Of a stretch of 64,000 nucleotides of DNA, positions 17,977 through 26,171 are shown one piece after another. Each line of letters starts with the position of its first letter. The stretch's first letter is position 1. Position numbers and translations under genes: made by a program. The notes under the pieces are model-generated. The model ran no database searches. It saw only the letters and a program-made list of their open reading frames with translations, and had not been told where the DNA came from. Source of the stretch: Murimonas intestini (GTDB lineage: Bacteria > Bacillota > Clostridia > Lachnospirales > Lachnospiraceae); NCBI RefSeq assembly GCF_024622195.1, contig NZ_JANKBI010000005.1, forward strand, positions 124,001-188,000, written 5' to 3'.

Positions 17977-20466
17977 TTATGAATCTCTGATTCTCTCAAT
18001 AACGCTGGCCTTTTTAACCAGCACCTGATATGCCGCCATAGGAATCCCGGTACAGACAGCAGTGATCAGCAGGATACTGATTATGACCGGATTCAGAGGA
18101 ACCGTGAATGGAGCATGCATGGTATTCATAAACTGGAAAATCATATAAGTGGTCCCCAGCCCGGCAGAGACGGTAAACAGGATTGTCAGGCCCGCATACA
18201 GCAAGCCTTCGCAGAACAGCATCCTGCTGGTCTGTCTGCCTGTCATGCCGATACTTTCAAGCACAGACAATTCCTTCAGCCTGTTCCTCAAATTACTGAT
18301 CGTCGCATTAATATAATTCATCAGCCCGATAAATCCTACCAGAACAGCAATACCAACACCGAATATCATGATATTGCCCTGAGTATTCCTTAGATTCTCT
18401 CTTATCTGAATCCTTGATTCTATGCTGGAATCAACAGCACATGAATCGTTTTGCACAACTTCTCTTATCTGCTGCTCTGTATTTTCATCGTACCTTTCCC
18501 TGTAGTGCAGGGCTATCCTCTGCCTGTAAGCATCTGTCATGATCTTATTGAGCCATCCGCTGCTTACAATGATATTTGGTCCATAGCCTGTAAATCTCAA
18601 TATATCCATACTATCTGTCACAGCTGCTATTTCTATCTCCTGCATGAAGCCTTCCCCATTTTTCTGGGGATAAAACTGCAGCTTCTGCCCAACCAGAAAG
18701 TCATCAGACAAATCAAGCATACTTCTGTATATCAGACAGCATTCCCCATTGTAAAACTTCTGCGGACCCATAGGGTTTTCCAGCCCTGCATTTATTTTTT
18801 CAAACTCTTCATTATCAATACCCGCCATCACAGAATAAAACTTTTCCGGATTATCCCTGTACTCTTCTGGATCATATGGTACAGCCATGGACGTGGCATA
18901 AAATTCTCTCATCCAATCATCCGGCAGTCCCTCTTTCCACGGTACTATAATGTCTGCTGCATACGTTACATGCACAGATTCCACTCCCTCAATCTGTTCC
19001 AGTCTGTCCACAAATTCCTGTTCAAATATCTGCTTATATTCGGAGCGGTTAAATTTTGTAAAGGTATCATTTTCTATTACCAGATCCGAATCCAGATAAA
19101 ATGGAAATAATGTACGCGCTTCCTGGCTCTGGATAAGTGTCATAATACATAAAAACAAAGATGCGGAGAGTCCCATGGAAAGGACAACAACCGCTGTCCT
19201 CTTCTTTTCCCTTTGCAGATTCCTGCATGCAATATTAAAGACAGGACAGCCTTTTCTGATTCTCTTATGTTTCTTACCTGCATGTCCGCCTGCAAATCTG
19301 GATGCTTCAATAGGTGAAACACTTCCGGCTATCTTCGCTGGCTTCCGGCTGCCCATATAGATTGTGATCCCTACAAGTATTGCCGCCAGCACATAGATCC
19401 ATGGACGGAAACGTACTTCAATCACACCTTCGTTTTTTATGCCAAGCCCTCTGAGAAGTTCAGGGAGCAGAGCCATTGAAATGCTCCCTCCCAGCAGCAG
19501 CCCGGCTGTGATTCCCACACTGCCCATATAGTACATCTGACGGAACAAAAAAGAGCGGATCTGCCTCTCAGTCATACCAACCGTCTGAAGAAGCCCATAG
19601 TACCTCACGTGGCTGGTGACAGACAGATAAAGTATATTATAGATCAGAAGATACGCACTGCAGAGGGTAATCAGGACAATTCCTCCCATCCCTGTGAGTA
19701 CCTGCAGCTGTCCCCCCGCTCCGTCAGTAATAAAAAAAGCCTGCTGCTTTCCCAGCTGAAGAGCTTCTTCAAATTTCTCCTGTTTCTTCTCTGACCATAT
19801 CCAGTCCCGGAATCCCAGATACATACTGCCTGACAAGACATCTGAAAGGCTGGATCCGCTTTTCTTAAAAAAGGCTTCCGAGACATATGCCTCTTTGTCC
19901 TGATAATAATCCTGAAAAATGCCGCTTATGGTAAATGTATTCCTGTGGAGCCCGGTCTCATCTTCAAAAACAAGTTCCAGGGAAGAGCCTATCTTCATCC
20001 CCTCTTCTCCGCATTCTTTAAGGGCCGCCTCTGATATCATCAGTTCATCTTCTTTTTGGGGATAAGATCCTGTAACATACTGAAGTGCAGGCTTCTTCTG
20101 CTTTTCCCAGAATACATCATTACACCAGATAAATTGTGTATGAAGGGTGTCATCCCTCCCATTGCTTTGGACCTTTCCGCACTTTGCCTTCAGCCCCACA
20201 TACTCTATCTCCCTGTCTTCTCTGCATGATCGGATCTGCTTCTCACTGACTCCTCCCATTACTACCGCATCATGCTTTGCACCATACTGGCGTATATTCT
20301 GGACCCGGCTGGCCTGGTAATAAGAAGCTCCCAGTGTCAGCACCGCAGAGACCATAAATGCTGAGAGTACTACCGCAATAATGATAAACGCATTTTTTCT
20401 CCTGTTTCCTGAAAGTGAATTCCGGGCCATCCTTGAAATAATTCTCTTATTATTATTTGTCAGCAC
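17977..20466 (-). CDS. FtsX/MacB-type ABC exporter permease
   Basis: An 829-residue permease made of two similar halves. Each has an N-terminal helix (near 28-48 and 440-465), a large extracellular domain (about 50-245 and 465-690) and three further helices with FtsX character (about 250-380 and 700-820). A basic linker (KKHKRIRKG) joins the halves. The GTG start is 4 bases after the ATPase stop and has AAGGGAGATGA upstream, so the two genes are tightly coupled. Such pairs expel or sense peptides and lipids. Two two-component systems flank it, arguing for envelope stress or antimicrobial peptide response; the substrate is unknown. Confidence 0.88.
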   Translation of the reverse strand: MLTNNNKRIISRMARNSLSGNRRKNAFIIIAVVLSAFMVSAVLTLGASYYQASRVQNIRQYGAKHDAVVMGGVSEKQIRSCREDREIEYVGLKAKCGKVQSNGRDDTLHTQFIWCNDVFWEKQKKPALQYVTGSYPQKEDELMISEAALKECGEEGMKIGSSLELVFEDETGLHRNTFTISGIFQDYYQDKEAYVSEAFFKKSGSSLSDVLSGSMYLGFRDWIWSEKKQEKFEEALQLGKQQAFFITDGAGGQLQVLTGMGGIVLITLCSAYLLIYNILYLSVTSHVRYYGLLQTVGMTERQIRSFLFRQMYYMGSVGITAGLLLGGSISMALLPELLRGLGIKNEGVIEVRFRPWIYVLAAILVGITIYMGSRKPAKIAGSVSPIEASRFAGGHAGKKHKRIRKGCPVFNIACRNLQREKKRTAVVVLSMGLSASLFLCIMTLIQSQEARTLFPFYLDSDLVIENDTFTKFNRSEYKQIFEQEFVDRLEQIEGVESVHVTYAADIIVPWKEGLPDDWMREFYATSMAVPYDPEEYRDNPEKFYSVMAGIDNEEFEKINAGLENPMGPQKFYNGECCLIYRSMLDLSDDFLVGQKLQFYPQKNGEGFMQEIEIAAVTDSMDILRFTGYGPNIIVSSGWLNKIMTDAYRQRIALHYRERYDENTEQQIREVVQNDSCAVDSSIESRIQIRENLRNTQGNIMIFGVGIAVLVGFIGLMNYINATISNLRNRLKELSVLESIGMTGRQTSRMLFCEGLLYAGLTILFTVSAGLGTTYMIFQFMNTMHAPFTVPLNPVIISILLITAVCTGIPMAAYQVLVKKASVIERIRDS

Positions 20467-20470
20467 AGAC

Positions 20471-21145
20471 TCATCTCCCTTCAGCGATCCGCCCATCCTC
20501 GATACGGACGATCCTGTCTGAGAGCTGTGCAATATCTTCATCGTGTGTGATCACTACAAGTGTCTGCCTGAACCTTTTGGCTGTAGATATGAGAAGCCCC
20601 AGTACATCGTGGCTGGAAGCGCAGTCCAGGTTTCCCGTCGGTTCATCTGCCAGCACGATCGCCGGTTTTGCAGACAGTGCCCTTGCAATGGCCACACGCT
20701 GCTGCTGCCCGCCAGATAGTGTATTTGGCATCGCCTCCTTCTTGTCTGACAGCTGAAGCATATCTATCAATCCCTCAATATAATCCTCATCCACATATCC
20801 CCCATCCAGTTCAATGGGAAGCACAATATTCTCATACACATTCAGGTCCGGAATCAAATTATAACTTTGAAATACAAATCCAATCTTCCTTCTCCTGAAA
20901 ATAGTTAACTGTTCCTTTTTCATTCTTCCCAGGTTCCTGCCATCTACGACAACTTCCCCGTCCGTGGGGGTATCCAGTCCGCCCAGCATGTGTAAGAGGG
21001 TAGATTTACCGCTGCCTGACTTACCTATGATTGCCGTGAATTCCCCCTCCTTAACCAGAAAATCCACACCGTCCAAAGCCTTCACTATATGCTTTTCCAT
21101 TTTATAATATTTCTTCAGTCCTGTTGTTTTTACAATCTCTTTCAT
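20471..21145 (-). CDS. ABC exporter ATP-binding protein (MacB/LolD type)
   Basis: A 224-residue ATPase with Walker A GKSGSGKST (41-49), Q-loop FVFQSYN, signature LSGGQQQR (143-150), Walker B IVLADEPTGNLD and H-loop VITHDED. This is the MacB/LolD/BceA subgroup that pairs with FtsX-type permeases. ATG 21145 follows TTGGGGGATAAA and sits one base after the stop of a small lipoprotein gene, so lipoprotein, ATPase and permease form one operon. Confidence 0.94.
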   Translation of the reverse strand: MKEIVKTTGLKKYYKMEKHIVKALDGVDFLVKEGEFTAIIGKSGSGKSTLLHMLGGLDTPTDGEVVVDGRNLGRMKKEQLTIFRRRKIGFVFQSYNLIPDLNVYENIVLPIELDGGYVDEDYIEGLIDMLQLSDKKEAMPNTLSGGQQQRVAIARALSAKPAIVLADEPTGNLDCASSHDVLGLLISTAKRFRQTLVVITHDEDIAQLSDRIVRIEDGRIAEGR

Positions 21146-21146
21146 T

Positions 21147-21308
21147 TTATCCCCCAATCTGCTGACGGCTATAGCTGTTTCGTATCTCTTCCTCCGCCTC
21201 CATCTCTGTGACGGGCTCTTCCCCTGGTTCCCTTGCCTGCCTGCACGATACCGCCAATACAAAAATGCATATCAAAGTCAAAAGTGCCGGAAAACATCTC
21301 TTCTTCAT
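21147..21308 (-). CDS. 53-residue lipoprotein in the ABC exporter operon
   Basis: A short gene with an ideal ribosome site (GGGAGGAAAT) and ATG 21308. The product starts MKKRCFPALLTLICIFVLAV and has a lipobox LAVSC with Cys22 as the lipidated residue, so the mature lipoprotein has only about 32 residues, mostly acidic (EPGEEPVTEMEAEEE). Its stop is one base from the ATPase start. I infer a small accessory or sensory lipoprotein of the transporter. No family is recognised. Confidence 0.75.
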   Translation of the reverse strand: MKKRCFPALLTLICIFVLAVSCRQAREPGEEPVTEMEAEEEIRNSYSRQQIGG

Positions 21309-21412
21309 ATTTCCTCCCATCCGGGGGACAAACTGCCCTGCCTGATAATATCTCCGGACCGCAGATCAGCCGTCTCACCTTGTTTCCTTATTCCTGTTTA
21401 CACTTTTACTTT

Positions 21413-21418
21413 ATTATA
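21413..21418 (-). promoter_or_regulatory. -10 box of the ABC exporter operon
   Basis: Minus-strand TTGTATAAT (TATAAT at 21418-21413) is about 105 bases upstream of the lipoprotein gene. A TCACAA/TTGTGA palindrome lies about 34 bases further upstream, a position suited to activation by an OmpR-type regulator. Confidence 0.5.
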
Positions 21419-21451
21419 CAAAAATCACAGACCTGTCTCAGTTTCCAATCT

Positions 21452-21465
21452 TCACAAAATTGTGA
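21452..21465. promoter_or_regulatory. TCACAA-N2-TTGTGA palindrome, candidate regulator site
   Basis: A perfect 6-bp inverted repeat with a 2-base spacer lies just after the upstream kinase gene and before the -10 box of the lipoprotein-ABC operon. The likely ligand is the response regulator encoded at 22423-23103. Inference from position. Confidence 0.5.
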
Positions 21466-21493
21466 CTAATTCTTCTGCAATCCGCTGCAGCCT

Positions 21494-22426
21494 TTATCTG
21501 GGCAGGTAGATCTGAAATACCGATCCCTTCCCCTTCTGAGATTTAACTTCTATATATCCCTGCTGCATTGTAATGATCTCTCTGGACAGATAAAGACCTA
21601 TTCCCACTCCCTCCTGGTCATGGACATCCTCCTCCCTGTAAAAACGCCTGAATACCCTCCCCAGATTCTCCTCAGCAATTCCCTTACCTGTATCTTTTAT
21701 ACTGATCTTTACAAATATTTCCTGCTGAACCACAGATATACTTATTTTTCCTCCTGTTTCGGTGTATTTGACTGCATTATCCAGAATATTATAGACGGCC
21801 TCCTCTGTCCACTTCCTGTCATGGTTCACAGTCAGCTTCTCCGGACAATCCACAAATACCTGTATTCCTTTCAGTTCCGCCTTGGCCCGAATAGCCGCCA
21901 GCGCATTCCCGATTGTCTCGAAAACAGGTGCCGGAGTCTTTACTATCTTCAGAACTCCCGTCTCCAGCCGGGACATCTTCACCATTGACCTGATGAGAAA
22001 GTCAAGCTTTTCTACCTGACCGTCAATCAGCTCCAAAAAATCCTGTGCCTTCTCCCGGCTGTTTTCTCTGTTCTCCAGGATCTCCAGATACATTTTCATA
22101 TTTGCCACAGGCGTCTTCGTCTGATGAGAAATATCGGAAATAAGAGCCTGGATCTGTTCCTTTTCCCTGCGGGCGCTCAGAGCATATTCCTGTTTCATCT
22201 CATAAAGGCGCTTCAGCTTCGTCTGAAGCCTGGAGAGCACATCTTCCCCTGTCTCCTCAAATTCCAGGCCATCTTTTCCACTGATCATTTCTTCCAGGCA
22301 CTTATCCATCTTGTCCACAAAATGATAGATATCTTTCTTTAATCTCCAATACCTGAAATATAAAAAACCGGAGGAAAAAAGAAGTACCAGAATTACTGCG
22401 CCCATTGCCGCCCCTGCTCCGCTCAT
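21494..22426 (-). CDS. Sensor histidine kinase, short sensor region
   Basis: A 310-residue kinase with a single N-terminal membrane helix (about 8-26) and no real extracellular domain. The DHp motif is ISDISHQTKTPVANMKMYLE with His101, followed by NILDNAVKYTETGG, DTGKGI and VGIGLYLSREI ATPase boxes. Kinases lacking a sensor domain usually read the state of a neighbouring transporter, as BceS does, which fits the ABC exporter next door. Its ATG overlaps the regulator's stop by four bases (ATGA). Confidence 0.9.
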   Translation of the reverse strand: MSGAGAAMGAVILVLLFSSGFLYFRYWRLKKDIYHFVDKMDKCLEEMISGKDGLEFEETGEDVLSRLQTKLKRLYEMKQEYALSARREKEQIQALISDISHQTKTPVANMKMYLEILENRENSREKAQDFLELIDGQVEKLDFLIRSMVKMSRLETGVLKIVKTPAPVFETIGNALAAIRAKAELKGIQVFVDCPEKLTVNHDRKWTEEAVYNILDNAVKYTETGGKISISVVQQEIFVKISIKDTGKGIAEENLGRVFRRFYREEDVHDQEGVGIGLYLSREIITMQQGYIEVKSQKGKGSVFQIYLPR

Positions 22427-23103
22427 TCTCTCTCACCTGCCCACTGGTATCCCATGCCATATACATTTGCAATATATACATGGCCGTTTCCCTCCAGCTT
22501 ACTTCTCATCCTGTTCACATTTACGGCTAACGCATGCTTATCAATAAACAATCCCTCCACTCCCCACACATTTTCTATAAGGACTTCGTGGGTAAGCAAT
22601 TGTCTGCGGCTGCTTAAGAATACCTTCAGAAGCCTGTACTCTGTAGGCGTCAGGTTCACCTTTTCCCCGTCCTTTAAGACTTCCATCTCATCCAGTCTTA
22701 CAAAGAGATGCCCGTCATCGTAGTCCGGCTGGCCTGCCCCGCCAATCCTCCTGAAAACGGCAGCGATTTTTTTTCTGAGCAGCACCATGCTGAACGGTTT
22801 TATGATATAGTCATCCGCGCCCAGGTCATATCCCTGCACCGCATCTTGTTCCAGATCCCTGGCCGTGACAAACAGGACAGGAACCTCTTTTTTTCTATCC
22901 TTCACCCACCTGCAGAATTCGAACCCGTCTCCGTCCGGCAGGTTCACATCCAGAAGTATAAGGTCTGCGGAATGTATTTCAAAAAGCTTCTTTCCCTCTG
23001 CAATGTTGAATGCAGGACGTACCAGATACCCTTCCGCCCCAAGGTCATATTGCAGCCCCTGGTTTAATGCAGGGTCATCTTCCAATATCATGATCTGTTT
23101 CAT
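22423..23103 (-). CDS. OmpR-family response regulator
   Basis: A 226-residue regulator: receiver with Asp9-Asp10 and phospho-acceptor Asp52 (LILLDVNLPDGDG), VTARD and IKPFSM switch stretches, then a winged helix with NLTPTEYRLLKVFLSSRRQL and LAVNVNRMRSKLEGN. It is the first gene of a regulator-kinase pair upstream of the lipoprotein-ABC operon and most likely activates it. ATG 23103 follows GGGAGAACGCAGC. Confidence 0.92.
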   Translation of the reverse strand: MKQIMILEDDPALNQGLQYDLGAEGYLVRPAFNIAEGKKLFEIHSADLILLDVNLPDGDGFEFCRWVKDRKKEVPVLFVTARDLEQDAVQGYDLGADDYIIKPFSMVLLRKKIAAVFRRIGGAGQPDYDDGHLFVRLDEMEVLKDGEKVNLTPTEYRLLKVFLSSRRQLLTHEVLIENVWGVEGLFIDKHALAVNVNRMRSKLEGNGHVYIANVYGMGYQWAGERE

Positions 23104-23192
23104 GCTGCGTTCTCCCAAAATTTGATTTTTCGTTATAGATGTTCGTATGTAACTGTGTAGGCTGAACCATTGCGTTATTTCTTGTTACTTTT

Positions 23193-23198
23193 ATTATA
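23193..23198 (-). promoter_or_regulatory. -10 box of the upstream two-component system
   Basis: Minus-strand TATAAT about 90 bases upstream of the response regulator. The -35 region overlaps the terminator of the preceding gene and is not clear. Confidence 0.4.
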
Positions 23199-23212
23199 AA
23201 GTCCTGGTAATT

Positions 23213-23266
23213 AAAAAGCAAATCCTCAAATATCACATGTTTGAGATATTTGAGGATCTGCTTTTT
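23213..23266 (-). terminator. Strong terminator after the flavin/ferredoxin gene
   Basis: A long stem joins AAATCCTCAAATATC with GATATTTGAGGATCT and is extended by AAAAGC/GCTTTT pairs. On the minus strand it ends in a T-run, 30 bases beyond the stop at 23298. Confidence 0.85.
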
Positions 23267-23297
23267 ACCTGCGCGGTACAGATTTGATGCCGCAGCT

Positions 23298-23921
23298 TTA
23301 CTGCGTGGCCTTTGACTTATACAGGCTTCTGACAGCATCAACCGGACAGATTTCCCGGCATGCCCCGCACTGCAGGCAGTTTGATGCATTAATTATACAG
23401 GGAGTCCCTTCCGTAATACATTTCTGAGGGCAGACTGCAGTACACGCCCCGCATCCGGTACAGGCATCTGTTATCAAGTATCCTGCCCTCTCTTCCTCCA
23501 TTCCATAAGAAAATGATTCCCTCCTTATAGGATAATGAAGCAGATCAAACCACTCCCCGCTTCCCTGATATATAAGAAATGCATCCAGTATATATCTTGT
23601 ATCTCCCGGGTAGACTTCATTCATGCCTGGATTCTGTTCAAATACTTCATCTACCCACTTCTTTTCCGCCATTTTGACCTTTCCCCAGAATTTCAGGGAC
23701 TGGCAGTCGGGGCACATGGCGCTAAGAGCTATCTCCCCTGTCTTAACGAGCTGGCTGTAGAACGGCTTTCCCTTAGAAGTTACAATATACATTCCCTCGT
23801 CCGATGCTATCATGATATTTATGATCCTGCTGCGGGGATGGCCGCCTTCATCTACAGTCGCCGCTGAAGCTATCTTTACCTGCCGGAACATATCCACGTA
23901 TTTTCTTGCTTTCTCATCCAT
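23298..23921 (-). CDS. FMN-binding split barrel fused to 2x[4Fe-4S] ferredoxin
   Basis: A 207-residue fusion. Residues 1-135 form a pyridoxamine 5'-phosphate oxidase-like FMN barrel (FRQVKIASAATVDEGGHPRS, MYIVTSKGKPFYSQL). Residues about 150-200 carry two cluster motifs, ACTGCGACTAVCPQKC and CLQCGACREICPVDAV. The protein probably passes electrons between a ferredoxin pool and a flavin-bound substrate. The substrate is unknown. ATG 23921 follows CGGAGG. Similar ferredoxin fusions occur in three genes to the right, suggesting a redox theme in this stretch. Confidence 0.85.
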   Translation of the reverse strand: MDEKARKYVDMFRQVKIASAATVDEGGHPRSRIINIMIASDEGMYIVTSKGKPFYSQLVKTGEIALSAMCPDCQSLKFWGKVKMAEKKWVDEVFEQNPGMNEVYPGDTRYILDAFLIYQGSGEWFDLLHYPIRRESFSYGMEEERAGYLITDACTGCGACTAVCPQKCITEGTPCIINASNCLQCGACREICPVDAVRSLYKSKATQ

Positions 23922-24038
23922 CTGCTTTTCCTCCGTTTCTACTGCAGTGTTTCTTTGACTATATTTATTCTATACCTGGAATCTGCGGGAGTAAAGCAGG
24001 CACAATTAAGTGGGATAGTTACCTTCCGGATACCTTGG

Positions 24039-24065
24039 CGTGTGAATAGTAACCTTGGCAGTTAC
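24039..24065. repeat. Dispersed repeat end, copy near HIT gene
   Basis: CGTGTGAATAGTAACCTTG recurs with few changes at 44769-44794. It lies in the 323-base gap upstream of the HIT gene. The rest of that gap is AT-rich and non-coding, with two copies of AGATTGTATAAT at 24109 and 24152. Confidence 0.5.
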
Positions 24066-24108
24066 CCTTTCCGCAATAATATGGAATTTAGTTGTAAATA
24101 TACTGCTT

Positions 24109-24163
24109 AGATTGTATAATAATTTAAATTCTTAAGTTTACGATATTCTTCAGATTGTATAAT
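24109..24163 (+). promoter_or_regulatory. Duplicated AGATTGTATAAT promoter-like boxes
   Basis: The 12-base string AGATTGTATAAT occurs at 24109-24120 and 24152-24163. Each contains a TATAAT -10 core upstream of the HIT gene, so tandem promoters are possible. Confidence 0.4.
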
Positions 24164-24244
24164 CATACAGTGTTATTCATTCTGTAAATTATTATTGAAC
24201 CAGAATTTCCATATAAACATTAATTGGTAAACAGGGAGAAAATT

Positions 24245-24709
24245 ATGTGTATAGTTTGTGACAGGATTTCCATGATAAAAAATGGAACAAACCCTTATTT
24301 TGTTAAAGAATTAGAAACTGGATATGTAGTAATCGGCGATAATCAGCATTTCAAAGGATATACATTATTTTTATATAAGGAACATGTAAATGAATTATAC
24401 CAGCTTAATCATTCAACGAAATTAAAATTTTTAGAAGAAATGTCTCTCGTTGCTGAAGCTGTCCAGAAAGCGTTTAAGGCAGAAAAAATGAATTACGAAT
24501 TACTCGGTAATGGTGACTCTCATATGCACTGGCACTTATTTCCACGCCGAAAAAACGATTTAGGAATTTATGGAAAAGATGGACAGGGACCTGTATGGTG
24601 GTATCCCAGAGAAAAAATGTATTCTTCTGCAGCTGAACCAACTGAAAACGAGTTAGAAGTAATGAAATCTTCTCTCTTGACTGAACTTAATTCTCTTCTT
24701 GCAAAATAA
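24245..24709 (+). CDS. HIT family protein
   Basis: A 154-residue nucleotide-binding protein of the histidine triad superfamily. The triad is in DSHMHWHLFPRR (His-x-His-x-His, about residues 96-105). There is an N-terminal Cys-x-x-Cys (MCIVCDR). HIT proteins hydrolyse or transfer nucleotidyl groups from AMP conjugates or dinucleoside polyphosphates; this one lacks further context. ATG 24245 follows AGGGAGAAAATT. The gene is visibly more AT-rich than its neighbours, so recent acquisition is possible. Confidence 0.88.
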   Translation: MCIVCDRISMIKNGTNPYFVKELETGYVVIGDNQHFKGYTLFLYKEHVNELYQLNHSTKLKFLEEMSLVAEAVQKAFKAEKMNYELLGNGDSHMHWHLFPRRKNDLGIYGKDGQGPVWWYPREKMYSSAAEPTENELEVMKSSLLTELNSLLAK

Positions 24710-24968
24710 ATATTTAGTATTATTTACACTTACTGTTTCCTGCACTGTCCGGCTCACCCCAGTAAAAGGAACATCTATTTTTATTATAAAGTGTTTTGTA
24801 TTTGTACATCAAATTTCTGTTATTCATACCCCACTTTTATCGTTGGGCATGATTTTTTTCACATTCCATATTTCATTTGAAATTGCTTTCAGCGATAGGA
24901 TTTCCGCACTCTTCTTTATTTATGGTAACGACTTTCTTTACGGATAATGCAATTTCCATCATCTCTGT

Positions 24969-24991
24969 TATAATGGTTAAAGAATGTTAAC
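24969..24991 (+). promoter_or_regulatory. -10 box overlapped by GTTAA-N6-TTAAC palindrome
   Basis: TATAAT (24969-24974) is followed at once by GTTAAAGAATGTTAAC (24976-24991), an inverted repeat covering the probable transcription start of the nitroreductase-ArsR-EFR1 operon. The ArsR-type repressor encoded second in that operon is the obvious candidate to bind. The preceding 300 bases hold nothing else that I can support. Confidence 0.6.
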
Positions 24992-25010
24992 GAAGGAAGG
25001 GAGCATTATT

Positions 25011-25784
25011 ATGTCAAACCATGTAATAAGTATATCAAAAGATAAATGCATTGGATGCAGTATGTGTGTGAAGGACTGCCCGGCAAATAATATAAGGATC
25101 AAAAATAAAACTGCCTGCATCATTTCAAATGACTGTGTCATGTGCGGACACTGCACGGCAGTCTGTCCGAAGGGCGCAGTCACGATCAGCGGTTACGAGG
25201 AGCAGCCGGCTGAGAAAAGCAGAGAGGTACGCCTGAATCCTGACGATGTACTGGACACCATACGTTTCCGGCGTACTGTCAGACAATTCATAGATAAAGA
25301 AATTCCCGACAGTGTTCTGCAGCAGATCCTGGAGGCCGGGAGACTGACTCACACAAAAAAGAATATGCAGGACGTTTCTTTTTTCGTATTAAAAAAGGAA
25401 AAATCAAATCTGGAACATCTGGCAGTCAATCTTTTCCGGAAGCTGAAACCTTTTGTGAATCTGTTCAGCCCTATGTCCCGCAGGGTAGAAATTACAGACA
25501 GCTTTTTCTTTTTTAATGCGCCGGAGGTCATTGTTATCGTATCCTCCAGCAGTATAAACGGGGCACTCGCAGCACAGAATATGGAATTTGCCGCGGAGGC
25601 AAATGGTCTGGGGGTACTGTACAGCGGGTTTTTCACAATGGCTGCCAACAGTTCACGCAAGATCAAAAAAATACTTGATCTACCCAAAGGGAAAAAAGTA
25701 ATTACCACCCTAGTTCTTGGATATCCTAAGGTTAAGTACCATCGTTCTGCCCAGCGTGAAAAATTAAATGTTAAATATTTGTAA
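25011..25784 (+). CDS. Nitroreductase with N-terminal 2x[4Fe-4S] ferredoxin
   Basis: A 257-residue protein. Residues about 8-55 carry two cluster motifs (KCIGCSMCVKDCPANNI and CVMCGHCTAVCPKGAV). The rest is a nitroreductase FMN domain (TIRFRRTVRQFIDKEIPD, EAGRLTHTKKNMQDVSFFVL, and NGLGVLYSGFF in the binding pocket). It probably reduces a nitro, quinone or unsaturated substrate with ferredoxin electrons. It heads an operon with an ArsR repressor and an EFR1-type flavodoxin-ferredoxin. ATG 25011 follows GAAGGGAG. Confidence 0.9.
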   Translation: MSNHVISISKDKCIGCSMCVKDCPANNIRIKNKTACIISNDCVMCGHCTAVCPKGAVTISGYEEQPAEKSREVRLNPDDVLDTIRFRRTVRQFIDKEIPDSVLQQILEAGRLTHTKKNMQDVSFFVLKKEKSNLEHLAVNLFRKLKPFVNLFSPMSRRVEITDSFFFFNAPEVIVIVSSSSINGALAAQNMEFAAEANGLGVLYSGFFTMAANSSRKIKKILDLPKGKKVITTLVLGYPKVKYHRSAQREKLNVKYL

Positions 25785-25809
25785 CTGTAAAAGTACAAAG
25801 GTGGATAAA

Positions 25810-26151
25810 ATGGAAAAAGAATGCAAAGAACGGGTTGAAAAAATAACTCGGGGATTTCAGGAATGCCGGAAAGCATTTACTGCAATCGGAGATGAGACAA
25901 GGCAGCTGATTCTTCTGGTGCTTCTGCAGAGTGATCTCTCTGGTATACGCGTAGGCGAGATTGCAGAAAAGACTCACCTGACAAGACCTTCTGTCTCTCA
26001 TCACCTGCAGATTTTAAGAAGTGCGGGTATCGTAAGCATGCGCAAAGACGGCACTAAAAATTATTATTATATCTGTGAGGATGAAACACAGTGGAAATCC
26101 ATCGCAGACCTGGTAAATCTCATATATGAAAGTGTGACAACCATCCATTAA
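25810..26151 (+). CDS. ArsR-family winged-helix repressor
   Basis: A 113-residue regulator with the ArsR helix-turn-helix: FTAIGDETRQLILLVLLQSD, VGEIAEKTHLTRPSVSHHLQ (recognition helix) and AGIVSMRKDGTKNYYYI (wing). It lacks an obvious ELCVCDL metal site, so it may sense redox state or a small molecule rather than metal. ATG 25810 follows AAAGGTGGATAAA, 25 bases after the nitroreductase stop. The palindrome at 24976-24991 is a probable operator. Confidence 0.9.
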   Translation: MEKECKERVEKITRGFQECRKAFTAIGDETRQLILLVLLQSDLSGIRVGEIAEKTHLTRPSVSHHLQILRSAGIVSMRKDGTKNYYYICEDETQWKSIADLVNLIYESVTTIH

Positions 26152-26171
26152 TTAAAAGGAGCTGATAAATT

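Noticed and set aside
21169..21378. 70-residue minus-strand frame
   Set aside because: It overlaps the small lipoprotein in another frame and has no ribosome site or protein-like features.
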